Shown one piece after another: positions 1 through 5,980 of a stretch of 8,205 bases of DNA (the stretch's first letter is position 1; the number at the start of each line of letters is the position of its first letter). A model generated the notes under the pieces. That model saw nothing but the letters and a program-made list of their open reading frames with translations. It did not search any database and was not told where the DNA came from. The stretch is taken from contig JAAZGI010000204.1 of NCBI GenBank assembly GCA_012511315.1, positions 1-8,205 on the forward strand, read 5' to 3'. The position numbers and the translations under genes were made by a program. The DNA is from Clostridium sp. (GTDB lineage Bacteria > Bacillota > Clostridia > Clostridiales > Clostridiaceae).

Positions 1-112
1 AAAAAAGGATTTGGCTTCTAAATATTAGCTCGTTATAGATCATTCTTTACTTGATATGTTCGACTATTCATTTCCAGGGTTGGTTTTTTACTCATCTTCA
101 GGATTCGCTGCT

Positions 113-1132
113 CTAATCATCTTTACTTAAATCCGACCACTTATCAATATCTCGAAGGGGATTGGACTCAGCAGAATCCCGGAGTTTTTCATCGTCGACA
201 TGGGTATAGATTTGAGTGGTTGAAAGATTTTCGTGGCCTAAAATCATTTGTAGGGAACGAAGATCCACGTTGCCATGCTTATACATCAGAGTGGCTGCCG
301 TATGGCGGAGTTTATGGGGAGTGTATTGATCTCCAATAATTCCAGCATTGGTAATGTGTTTTTTCACCAGTCGCTCCACCGTTCGTTTACTTATGGGCCG
401 TTTGTGGTTGGATAAAAACAAAAATTCTTTATATTCTGGTAACACTCCGTCTAAATTAATGGTCTTTAAATGATTCTCAATGGCTGCTAGGCAGGCTTTA
501 TTTAAATAAACGGTTCGTTCTTTGTTGCCTTTACCAATGATCCGAAGGGTATCTTCACGAAGCATTGAGCGCTTAATGGAGATTAATTCAGAAATTCTAA
601 GACCGCAATTTAGGAATAGGGTGAGCATGCAATAGTCACGATAATAATCGATGTGGGTTCGATCCATGGATTGGAGTAAACGGACTGATTCATCCAAGCT
701 CAAATACACAGGGTTGCGTTTGCGAATCCTTGGCGATTCAAGTTCCGTGGTTGGATCTTGATCAATGATTCGGGCTTTGCCATGGAGATATTTAAAAAAA
801 GTTTTAAGGGAGGCCACCTTTCGTGCTCGAGCTGAAGCTGAATTATCCCGCTGTTTTTCTAAAAAAGATAAGAAAGCATAAAGATTAGGCAGGGTAATGC
901 TTCGAAAAAAGTCATCGTTAATCTTTGATAGGTCAATGCTATCAAAGTCGACCTCTTCATCCACTTCGCCTTTATAAACTAACAGAAAGCGCAGGAAAAC
1001 AACCAGGTCATAGGTATATGCTTTCACCGTTCCAGGGCTTTTTCCTTTTATGGTTAAAAGATAGGAGTTAAACTCATCTAGCCGCGGTGGGTAGTTGGTT
1101 TCATGCTCCTGTTTAATATTATATTTTGTCAT
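113..1132 (-). CDS. Tyrosine recombinase, XerC/XerD-like integrase family
   Basis: A 339-residue site-specific recombinase expected to cut and rejoin DNA through a covalent 3'-phosphotyrosine. The N-terminal SAM-like core-binding domain spans about residues 17-120 and the catalytic domain about 142-320. All expected active-site positions are visible: Arg179 in NCGLRISEL, a lysine in GKGNKER (200-206), His273 and Arg276 in TPHKLRHTAA, His300 in LGH, and the nucleophile Tyr309 in TTQIYTHV. The His300-Tyr309 spacing of nine equals that of XerD. At 339 residues it is longer than the usual Xer length of about 300. The extra length comes from an acidic stretch near 55-75 (GEVDEEVDFDS) and a polar tail of about 25 residues after the active tyrosine. 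The start is well supported by a GAGGTGG site just upstream. No phage or transposon genes and no second recombinase are visible, so a housekeeping or stand-alone clostridial recombinase is more likely than a mobile-element integrase. Xer-type family is sure; target site is unknown. Confidence 0.92.
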   Translation of the reverse strand: MTKYNIKQEHETNYPPRLDEFNSYLLTIKGKSPGTVKAYTYDLVVFLRFLLVYKGEVDEEVDFDSIDLSKINDDFFRSITLPNLYAFLSFLEKQRDNSASARARKVASLKTFFKYLHGKARIIDQDPTTELESPRIRKRNPVYLSLDESVRLLQSMDRTHIDYYRDYCMLTLFLNCGLRISELISIKRSMLREDTLRIIGKGNKERTVYLNKACLAAIENHLKTINLDGVLPEYKEFLFLSNHKRPISKRTVERLVKKHITNAGIIGDQYTPHKLRHTAATLMYKHGNVDLRSLQMILGHENLSTTQIYTHVDDEKLRDSAESNPLRDIDKWSDLSKDD

Positions 1133-1212
1133 TGTACCACCTCATCTCTAGAATAACAGATTTTAACCTTTAAATGTTTCGCGACAAAAACTTTTTAAAC
1201 TTTCAGGGAAGA

Positions 1213-1243
1213 TTGATCCTTTAAGCCCAGCTTGTGAGATAAT
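1213..1243 (+). promoter_or_regulatory. Candidate extended -10 promoter for the hydrolase gene
   Basis: GATAAT at 1238-1243 is preceded by TG at 1235-1236, giving an extended -10 (TGnGATAAT). A TTGATC at 1213-1218 could act as a weak -35, with a long 19-base spacer. The expected start is near 1250, leaving a leader of about 55 bases before the TTG start codon. The promoter lies in the divergent region between the recombinase and the hydrolase. It is a sequence match only. Confidence 0.4.
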
Positions 1244-1304
1244 ATCAAGTAGACGAGAGGCGATTTCAGAGCCTATAACAAGACAATCCATTAGGAGGTA
1301 TATT

Positions 1305-2432
1305 TTGGGTATTGGTAGACAAGTTAAATTATTAGTCGATAAATCACGACAAGATTTCTATTCTGGGGAAGAGACTCGGCGAATTCCCATTAGTATTTTT
1401 TATCCCACCAAGCAAGAGGGTTCCTCTTTATATGAGGATTTGTATGCACCAAAAGAAGAGCTCTTAGTTAAAATTTATGGGGAAGGCAAGGATGAACGAG
1501 TCAAGCATTTAAAAAGCTTAACCACCTCATTTTTAAATAATGCCACACCAGACTTAAGCAAAGCTCGCCCCGTCATTGTTTTTTCCCATGGCTTGGAGGC
1601 GGATCGAGATTTTTATCTCTTTTTAATTGAACCGTTAGTAGAAGCTGGCTATGTAGTTGTGACAACGGGGCATCTTTATGATACGGATCTTACCTTATTA
1701 CCAGATGGAGAAGAAGTGCTCCAAAAAGAAGGACTCTTGGCTGAGTCATCCTATGAACAAAGAACAGCCCAAATCGAAGCAAGAGGGCATGACATGTGGT
1801 TTGTTGTCGACTATTTGGACCGCTTAAATAAAGAGGACTCCTTCGCTGGATTACTTGATTTAAACTTAGTTGGTTTGGCCGGCCACTCCTTAGGTGGCAT
1901 GACGGTTTTAAAGACGCTGCCTCATCCCTTGGTAAAGGCTGGCGTCCTCTTAGATGCAGCCTTACAATACATCGATGTGGAAGAGGATTTGAAACAAGGA
2001 GTTAGTGTGGATAAACCGCTGCTTAATTTTAGGCGTGACTCCACGGGGTATGGCCATCGCATTCGCTACCGCATCGAAAAATCAAAAGGACGCTCGGGAG
2101 AAAAGTTCAAAGAAATCATTCTTCGTGAACATGAACAGGCTTTAAACGAGGAAGTCGATGTTCGCCAGCTTTATCAATACGTGAACGGTCGATTTAAAAA
2201 CTTTATCTATATGGATAAGACGGTCCATATGACCTTCTGTGACTGGTTCCGATTGGTTCCTGATAAATATTATCCAACGTTGATCCCCATTGAAGAAGCT
2301 CATACTTTGATCGCTGAGGTCGTGTGTGCTTTTTTCCAGGAGAACCTATTGAAAGAGGGCACACCTTATACGGATTTAATCCATGATGAAGATTCACAAG
2401 GAATCCATCTCGAGCCGATCGGTATGTATTAA
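1305..2432 (+). CDS. Alpha/beta hydrolase, PAF-acetylhydrolase (group VII/VIII)-like
   Basis: A 375-residue serine hydrolase resembling the plasma platelet-activating-factor acetylhydrolase / isoform II family. It probably cleaves a small acyl ester or similar substrate in the cytoplasm, since no signal peptide or membrane helix is seen. The N-terminal strands include RIPISIFYPTK (26-36). The oxyanion region is PVIVFSHGLEADRDF (89-103), and the nucleophile elbow is GLAGHSLGGM with Ser195. The likely acid is Asp217 in GVLLDAAL, 22 residues after the serine, close to the spacing in human plasma PAF-AH. The catalytic histidine is His308 in KTVHMTFCDW, which matches the family's HxxFxD pattern. 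The start is TTG at 1305, chosen because AGGAGG at 1293-1298 sits six bases upstream and no ATG fits better. A charged region around 225-290 probably forms a lid-like insertion. The substrate cannot be told from sequence; true PAF is unlikely in this host. It appears to be a single-gene unit. Confidence 0.8.
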   Translation: MGIGRQVKLLVDKSRQDFYSGEETRRIPISIFYPTKQEGSSLYEDLYAPKEELLVKIYGEGKDERVKHLKSLTTSFLNNATPDLSKARPVIVFSHGLEADRDFYLFLIEPLVEAGYVVVTTGHLYDTDLTLLPDGEEVLQKEGLLAESSYEQRTAQIEARGHDMWFVVDYLDRLNKEDSFAGLLDLNLVGLAGHSLGGMTVLKTLPHPLVKAGVLLDAALQYIDVEEDLKQGVSVDKPLLNFRRDSTGYGHRIRYRIEKSKGRSGEKFKEIILREHEQALNEEVDVRQLYQYVNGRFKNFIYMDKTVHMTFCDWFRLVPDKYYPTLIPIEEAHTLIAEVVCAFFQENLLKEGTPYTDLIHDEDSQGIHLEPIGMY

Positions 2433-2490
2433 CCCATCATCTCCTCTGGAGACCTGTCACAAAAGCATCCTCTAAAGGGCCTTGCACCTG

Positions 2491-2537
2491 CAAGATATCA
2501 GCCTGCTGATTTATTCTAGAGCAGGTTTTCTATCTTG
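2491..2537 (+). terminator. Two-tier hairpin, probable terminator of the hydrolase transcript
   Basis: An inner stem AGCCTGCT (2500-2507) pairs with AGCAGGTT (2520-2527, one G-U pair) around a 12-base loop and runs into TTTTCT. An outer stem CAAGATA (2491-2497) pairs perfectly with TATCTTG (2531-2537). A separate small hairpin, CTTGCA-CC-TGCAAG at 2481-2494, overlaps the left outer arm, so the two cannot form together. The U-run is short for a strong intrinsic terminator, so termination may be partial. Confidence 0.45.
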
Positions 2538-2544
2538 AGCTGTA

Positions 2545-2553
2545 TGTTATAAT
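2545..2553 (+). promoter_or_regulatory. Extended -10 promoter of the PII-like gene
   Basis: A perfect TATAAT at 2548-2553 is preceded by TG at 2545-2546, giving the extended -10 TGtTATAAT. No good -35 is seen at normal spacing, which is usual for extended -10 promoters. Transcription would begin near 2560, about 45 bases before the chosen start codon and just downstream of the hairpin at 2491-2537. Confidence 0.5.
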
Positions 2554-2604
2554 AAGGTTATATAAAAAATATCAAACGAAATAATACATTAAATGAGGTG
2601 TAGT

Positions 2605-3255
2605 ATGCCAAAAAAACTCGAATTAGATCACATGACGATCATTGTTCCCAAAGGACAAGGTGAGGAAGTTCTTAAGCTTGCTAAACAAAAGGGAATCGCC
2701 AACGGAACGATTTCAAAAGGTTTGGGTACCGCTAACAAAGAATTATTAAAAGAACTGAAAGAAAAAGGGTTAGGAAGAGACTTTGTTTCACTGATTGCTT
2801 CCACCGACCTTGCTGAAATTTTCCTAAAAGAAATTGCAGAACATTTTGGATTCGGTAAACCCGGCCGTGGAATTGCTTACTCAGTGAACGTGAACGATGT
2901 GTATGCTCCCGGTTTATCCCATGTGAGACAGAAGAACCATGAAGCATCTGATGTTCAAGTCATTACCGCCATTATTCGTCACGGTAGTGCTGAAACGGTT
3001 ATGAATGCAGCCAGATCCGCAGGAGCTACCGGTGGTACCATTCTTGAAAATGAAGCCGATATTAATCCAGATGCCAGTCTATTTTCCAAAGGAACCGAAG
3101 GAAATGATGAGATTGTTTTAGTAATCGCTTCAAAAGAAACAGCACCAGCTATCATGGATGCACTCATTAATAGCGCCGGTATCGATCCAACCACTGGTGT
3201 CATTTATATTCAAGACGTTCATTTTGTTTACGGTTTAAAGAAACTGATCAAATAG
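2605..3255 (+). CDS. Double-domain PII-like signalling protein
   Basis: A 216-residue protein made of two PII-like ferredoxin-fold domains in tandem, roughly residues 5-104 and 117-211. The halves align internally: KGIANGTISKGLGT (29-42) with AGATGGTILENEAD (139-152), VSLIASTDLAEIF (61-73) with VLVIASKETAPAI (171-183), and GRGIAYSVNVNDVYAPGL (87-104) with TTGVIYIQDVHFVYGL (196-211). PII proteins are usually single domains of about 112 residues that form trimers and sense nucleotides and 2-oxoglutarate. Here the T-loop regions are short or rewritten and the classical uridylylated tyrosine motif is not evident, so nitrogen sensing by the GlnB route should not be assumed. The start at 2605 is preferred over an in-frame ATG at 2593 because GAGGTG (2595-2600) lies upstream of the former and overlaps the latter. 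It is a single-gene unit with its own promoter and terminator. No glnA, amtB or transporter partner lies nearby. Confidence 0.8.
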   Translation: MPKKLELDHMTIIVPKGQGEEVLKLAKQKGIANGTISKGLGTANKELLKELKEKGLGRDFVSLIASTDLAEIFLKEIAEHFGFGKPGRGIAYSVNVNDVYAPGLSHVRQKNHEASDVQVITAIIRHGSAETVMNAARSAGATGGTILENEADINPDASLFSKGTEGNDEIVLVIASKETAPAIMDALINSAGIDPTTGVIYIQDVHFVYGLKKLIK

Positions 3256-3300
3256 TAACAAACAGACAAGAGAATATAAAAAAAAAGAAGAATTAAAAAT

Positions 3301-3339
3301 GGGCTAATTTAAGCAAGTGCTTGAATTAGCCCTTCATTT
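3301..3339 (+). terminator. Intrinsic terminator after the PII-like gene
   Basis: GGGCTAATTTAAGCA at 3301-3315 pairs with TGCTTGAATTAGCCC at 3318-3332: 15 pairs including one G-U, with a formal two-base loop. It is followed by TTCATTTTT. An A-rich run lies just upstream (3279-3300), so the structure may also stop transcription from the right. It insulates the PII-like gene from the SOS cassette. Confidence 0.88.
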
Positions 3340-3351
3340 TTGCCACGCTTA

Positions 3352-3360
3352 TGCTATTAT
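3352..3360 (+). promoter_or_regulatory. Extended -10 promoter of the SOS cassette
   Basis: TATTAT at 3355-3360 has TG at 3352-3353 (TGcTATTAT), an extended -10. No convincing -35 is found at 16-18 bases. The predicted start near 3367 is immediately before the LexA box, so bound repressor would block initiation or promoter clearance. Confidence 0.5.
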
Positions 3361-3368
3361 ATAGTTAT

Positions 3369-3382
3369 CGAACAAACGTTCT
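3369..3382. promoter_or_regulatory. LexA (SOS) box
   Basis: CGAACAAACGTTCT agrees at 13 of 14 positions with the Bacillus-type LexA/DinR consensus CGAACRNRYGTTYC, including both GAAC and GTTC half-sites with the four-base spacer. It lies between the -10 and the ribosome binding site AGGTGG (3385-3390) of the polymerase gene. This is the normal position for repression, and no other good match was noticed in the window. Confidence 0.9.
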
Positions 3383-3396
3383 ATAGGTGGTGCAAA

Positions 3397-4683
3397 ATGG
3401 GAAACATTAATTATAACAAAATGCCTTTACGCTATATATTATGCGTTGATGTCAAATCTTTTTTTGCTTCTGTGGAAGCCGTACGTCGAAATATCGATCC
3501 CCTAGAAGCCCACATCATCGTGGTATCGGATTTGGCGCGTCCTGGCGCCGTGGTGCTAGCATCTTCGCCCAAGGTAAAGTCTGAATATAATATTAAAACA
3601 GGAAACCGAAAATTTGAAATTCCAAATGATCCTAAATTAATGGTGGTTAATCCTTCCATGTCACTTTACCTAGAGGTTAATCGACAAATCAATGATATCT
3701 TTCAGCAATATGCAGCCGATGAGGATATCTTGGTGTATTCCATTGATGAGTCTTTTTTAGATATTACCTCTACCGTTCATTTCTTTGGCGATCCAGGTCG
3801 AGCAGCCGTACGTCTTCGTGATCAAATCAAACGAGAAGTGGGTCTTAATGTCACCATTGGCATTGGTGATAATCCGCTCCTCGCTAAGTTAGCCTTAGAC
3901 AATGAGTCTAAAAAAAAGAAAAGTCAAATTGCCTACTGGTCCTATGAACGAGTCCCTGAAACGGTTTGGAAGATTCCAAACTTACGGGATTTTTGGGGAA
4001 TTTCCAAGGGCTGGGAGCGACGTTTCCATAAGCTGGGAATCCGCTCCATCTACACCCTAGCTCACTTTGACCCAGACGTTCTCCACGACAAGTTTGGCAT
4101 TATGGGATTGCAACAGTACTATCATGCCAATGGGGTGGACTATAGTGTCATTTCTCAGCCGGTTGGTCAGAAAAGTAAAAGCTATTCAAAAGGCCAAGTC
4201 TTGATGCGAGATTACTTTGTAAAAGAAGAAATATTAACCATTATGGATGAAATGATCGATGAGGTAACCATGCGCCTGCGGCGTAATCGTCGTCTTTGTA
4301 CCGGCATCGGCTTTTATTGTGGCTATTCCTCGACAGTAAATCATCCAGGCATTCACGTGACCAAACGACTTAAAGTTGCTAGTAATGAAACGGCATCCAT
4401 TCGCGAACTCTTCCACAGCATCTTTCTTCGCCATTGGGAAGGGGAGCCGGTTCGTCAATTTAATATTTCCCTCAACGATCTGGTGGAAGATAGTGGTCAA
4501 CAACTATCGATTTTCGATTATATGGGCAATAATAACCGAGCCGTCGATCACGTCATTGATGAAATTCGAGACCGTTTCGGAAAAACAGCCGTCTTTAAAG
4601 GCCACAGTCTAACGGAAGGCTCCACCTTCTTTGATCGAAGCCAAAAAGTAGGCGGTCATACTGGAATAAGCGAGGTGAAGTAA
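3397..4683 (+). CDS. Y-family translesion DNA polymerase, UvrX/YqjW (PolY2) type
   Basis: A 428-residue error-prone DNA polymerase expected to copy past DNA lesions. Catalytic carboxylates are Asp18 in CVDVKSFFASVEA and Asp117-Glu118 in VYSIDESFLDIT; Phe23 sits at the steric-gate position that excludes ribonucleotides. GIGDNPLLAKLALDNESKKK (155-174) is the palm/thumb region typical of UvrX-like enzymes. Helix-hairpin-helix and little-finger regions follow, about 195-245 and 265-365. QLSIFD (369-374) is a good sliding-clamp binding motif near the C-terminus. The start is ATG 3397, behind AGGTGG with six bases spacing. Longer in-frame reading back to 3340 would run through the promoter, the LexA box and the end of a terminator. 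LexA control is strongly supported by the box upstream. The YolD-like gene begins one base after its stop, a pairing known from Bacillus yqjW-yqjX and uvrX-yolD. Those relatives are often phage-borne, but no phage genes are seen here. Confidence 0.93.
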   Translation: MGNINYNKMPLRYILCVDVKSFFASVEAVRRNIDPLEAHIIVVSDLARPGAVVLASSPKVKSEYNIKTGNRKFEIPNDPKLMVVNPSMSLYLEVNRQINDIFQQYAADEDILVYSIDESFLDITSTVHFFGDPGRAAVRLRDQIKREVGLNVTIGIGDNPLLAKLALDNESKKKKSQIAYWSYERVPETVWKIPNLRDFWGISKGWERRFHKLGIRSIYTLAHFDPDVLHDKFGIMGLQQYYHANGVDYSVISQPVGQKSKSYSKGQVLMRDYFVKEEILTIMDEMIDEVTMRLRRNRRLCTGIGFYCGYSSTVNHPGIHVTKRLKVASNETASIRELFHSIFLRHWEGEPVRQFNISLNDLVEDSGQQLSIFDYMGNNNRAVDHVIDEIRDRFGKTAVFKGHSLTEGSTFFDRSQKVGGHTGISEVK

Positions 4684-4684
4684 C

Positions 4685-5047
4685 ATGTGGAAAAAGCCGC
4701 GATCCTGTCAGCCTCAAGACATGATCTATCCGGATCGCTGCATGCTGAAGTGGCAGGGGATGCTTTTATCAGATCACAATGAGCGCATGCGCCAAGATGA
4801 AATCCTCGAACTTTGTGAAACAACGGTCCGCTACCATAGCGAAGCGGAATATGAAGTCTGGGATCGTTTAATTCAAAAGTCTAAACAAGAAAGTCTGCCC
4901 ATTACCCTGGAGATTTTACGGCCCAATGAACCGAAACTTCAAGTAACCGGCATTATTGAGTCCTTCAAAAAATCCACCCTGACTCTCTTAACACCAGAGG
5001 GTCCCATGGTAATTTCCCGCCATCAAGTGGATGATGTCTCTCAGTAA
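4685..5047 (+). CDS. YolD-like family protein, partner of the Y-family polymerase
   Basis: A 120-residue cytoplasmic protein of the YolD-like family. The diagnostic early segment is visible as DRCMLKWQGMLLSDHNERM (17-35), followed by a charged helix (about 37-68) and a C-terminal beta-rich part ending ISRHQVDDV. The ATG starts one base after the polymerase stop codon, and its ribosome site GAGGTG (4672-4677) lies inside the end of the polymerase gene. The two are therefore almost certainly co-transcribed under LexA control and translationally coupled. In Bacillus, YolD-family proteins occur beside UvrX/YqjW polymerases, and an accessory role similar in spirit to UmuD' has been proposed. No protease-type active site is seen, so self-cleavage as in UmuD is not suggested. 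Family assignment rests on the N-terminal motif, the length and the context. Confidence 0.85.
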   Translation: MWKKPRSCQPQDMIYPDRCMLKWQGMLLSDHNERMRQDEILELCETTVRYHSEAEYEVWDRLIQKSKQESLPITLEILRPNEPKLQVTGIIESFKKSTLTLLTPEGPMVISRHQVDDVSQ

Positions 5048-5070
5048 TTTTTAAAAAGGATACTTATAAC

Positions 5071-5121
5071 AATAAAAACCGAGTCCTTATCGTTTCAAAC
5101 AACAAGAACTCGGTTTTTATT
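5071..5121. terminator. Bidirectional intrinsic terminator between yolD-like gene and bioY
   Basis: AATAAAAACCGAGT (5071-5084) and ACTCGGTTTTTATT (5108-5121) are a perfect 14-bp inverted repeat. The stem continues after one mismatch with CTT/AAG, closing a loop of about 15 bases (5089-5103). Each strand carries a TTTTTATT run on its 3' side, so it can end both the rightward SOS transcript and the leftward biotin transcript, which converge here. Confidence 0.9.
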
Positions 5122-5156
5122 CGATTTGGTTTATGATTCACAGTCTTTCAGCTATT

Positions 5157-5723
5157 TTAGTTTAAGCGATTCACCATGGGTCCCAACCGTTTGCCAGCAA
5201 AGGCAGCAGTTAAACAGAAAAATAAGTCCGAGGGTAAGAAAATCAATACACCGGTTTGCAGCAAGATTAAAAATGGTGTATTTGAACCCATATATAGATT
5301 TCTAATCAGATAAAGCCAAAGAAGACCTAAGCTATAAATTGACAGTAGAGCCAAGACGGCTCCAAGAAAAAGTAACTTAGTGTTGCGTCGCCGAGAGCGC
5401 TGGGCGAAACTCCCAGCAATATATGCCGCTGGTACCATACCTAAAAGATATCCAAAGGTAGGGTGGAGAACGTACTGTGGCCCGCCTCCAGCCGTAAACA
5501 CAGGCAAACCCGCAAGACCTAGGAAAACATATAAAAGGACAGCGTAAGCTCCCCGGCGAGGTCCTAACATTATTCCCGCTAAAATTACAAATAAGGTTTG
5601 TAAACTAACCGGCACGAGACCCACCGGGATTCGAATAAAGGCCCCAATTGCAATAAGGGCTGTAAACATCGGAATAAGAGCAGCATCTAAGGCAGCACCA
5701 CGGGGTTTTAATGATTGATCCAT
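5157..5723 (-). CDS. bioY: BioY, biotin-binding S component of an ECF transporter
   Basis: A 188-residue integral membrane protein that captures biotin for import. The BioY signature is clear: RIPVGLVPVSLQTLF (31-45), GPRRGAY (54-60), GLAGLPVFTAGGGPQ (69-83), HPTFGYLLG (87-95), and near the C-terminus LPSDLFFCLTAAFAGKRL (163-180). Six hydrophobic segments are expected, at roughly 12-32, 38-53, 58-76, 88-106, 116-140 and 150-176. The start at 5723 is preferred over an in-frame ATG at 5738. AGGAG lies five bases upstream of 5723, whereas nothing like a ribosome site precedes 5738. No EcfA ATPases or EcfT are adjacent, so it probably shares an energising module encoded elsewhere. It lies downstream of birA on the same strand with a 257-base gap holding a palindrome and a tandem repeat, so it may have its own regulated promoter as well as read-through from birA. 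Confidence 0.95.
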   Translation of the reverse strand: MDQSLKPRGAALDAALIPMFTALIAIGAFIRIPVGLVPVSLQTLFVILAGIMLGPRRGAYAVLLYVFLGLAGLPVFTAGGGPQYVLHPTFGYLLGMVPAAYIAGSFAQRSRRRNTKLLFLGAVLALLSIYSLGLLWLYLIRNLYMGSNTPFLILLQTGVLIFLPSDLFFCLTAAFAGKRLGPMVNRLN

Positions 5724-5800
5724 GTCATCTCCTGTCATAAAACTAATTTTAAGGTCTTATTTTTCAATGATATTTTTGGTTATCTTTGATTTGTTTCTTT

Positions 5801-5824
5801 TTGTTGGATTATTTGTTGGATTAT
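5801..5824. repeat. Perfect 12-bp tandem duplication in the bioY upstream region
   Basis: TTGTTGGATTAT occurs twice head to tail (5801-5812 and 5813-5824). On the minus strand the repeat lies 75-100 bases before the bioY start. It touches a weak possible promoter there: AATAAT at 5820-5825 and TTGTTA at 5844-5849, 18-base spacer, minus strand. It may be plain replication slippage or part of a leader. Confidence 0.7.
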
Positions 5825-5870
5825 TTTTGTTGTCTCAATGGTTTAACAATCTAAAGCTATTGCCTAAACT

Positions 5871-5904
5871 CATTGCTTTAACTAAAAAAATAGTTAAAGC
5901 AATG
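5871..5904. repeat. Perfect 14-bp inverted repeat between birA and bioY
   Basis: CATTGCTTTAACTA (5871-5884) and TAGTTAAAGCAATG (5891-5904) are exact reverse complements around AAAAAA. Neither strand has a U-run after the hairpin, so it is not a standard terminator. It lies about 20 bases upstream of the weak bioY promoter candidate (its -35-like hexamer is at 5844-5849), a position that suits an operator. The arms carry GTTAAA/TTTAAC, loosely like half-sites of Gram-positive BirA boxes. However, the spacing is much shorter than the usual BirA operator, so a BirA role is only a possibility. Confidence 0.6.
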
Positions 5905-5980
5905 GGGTATTAGTAACTAGTTTAGAGGTTCTCACTCAGTGGCTTCAAGGGAAGGGGCTGGAATCTAAAATATTAGGCCA

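Noticed and set aside
1..112. Left edge downstream of the recombinase
   Set aside because: Checked for a terminator or gene end; no stable hairpin with a U-run and no open frame of note.
113..1132. Integron integrase or prophage integrase at a mobile-element end
   Set aside because: No attC-like array, attachment repeat, excisionase or phage genes were seen, and the sequence looks Xer-like.
2203..2397. Minus-strand open frame inside the hydrolase gene
   Set aside because: Shadow of a well-supported gene; no ribosome site and composition not protein-like.
2593..2604. ATG at 2593 as start of the PII-like gene
   Set aside because: No ribosome site precedes it; it overlaps GAGGTG, which serves ATG 2605.
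2979..3203. Minus-strand open frame inside the PII-like gene
   Set aside because: Antisense shadow of a conserved domain; no start signals.
3340..3396. A 19-codon upstream extension of the polymerase gene starting at TTG 3340
   Set aside because: It would run through the end of the PII terminator U-run, the -10 and the LexA box, and has no ribosome site; ATG 3397 with AGGTGG fits the family start.
4234..4612. Overlapping open frames on both strands within the polymerase gene
   Set aside because: Both lie in the little-finger coding region of a complete polymerase; they are alternative-frame shadows.
5724..5738. ATG at 5738 as start of bioY
   Set aside because: No Shine-Dalgarno sequence upstream, whereas AGGAG lies five bases before ATG 5723.
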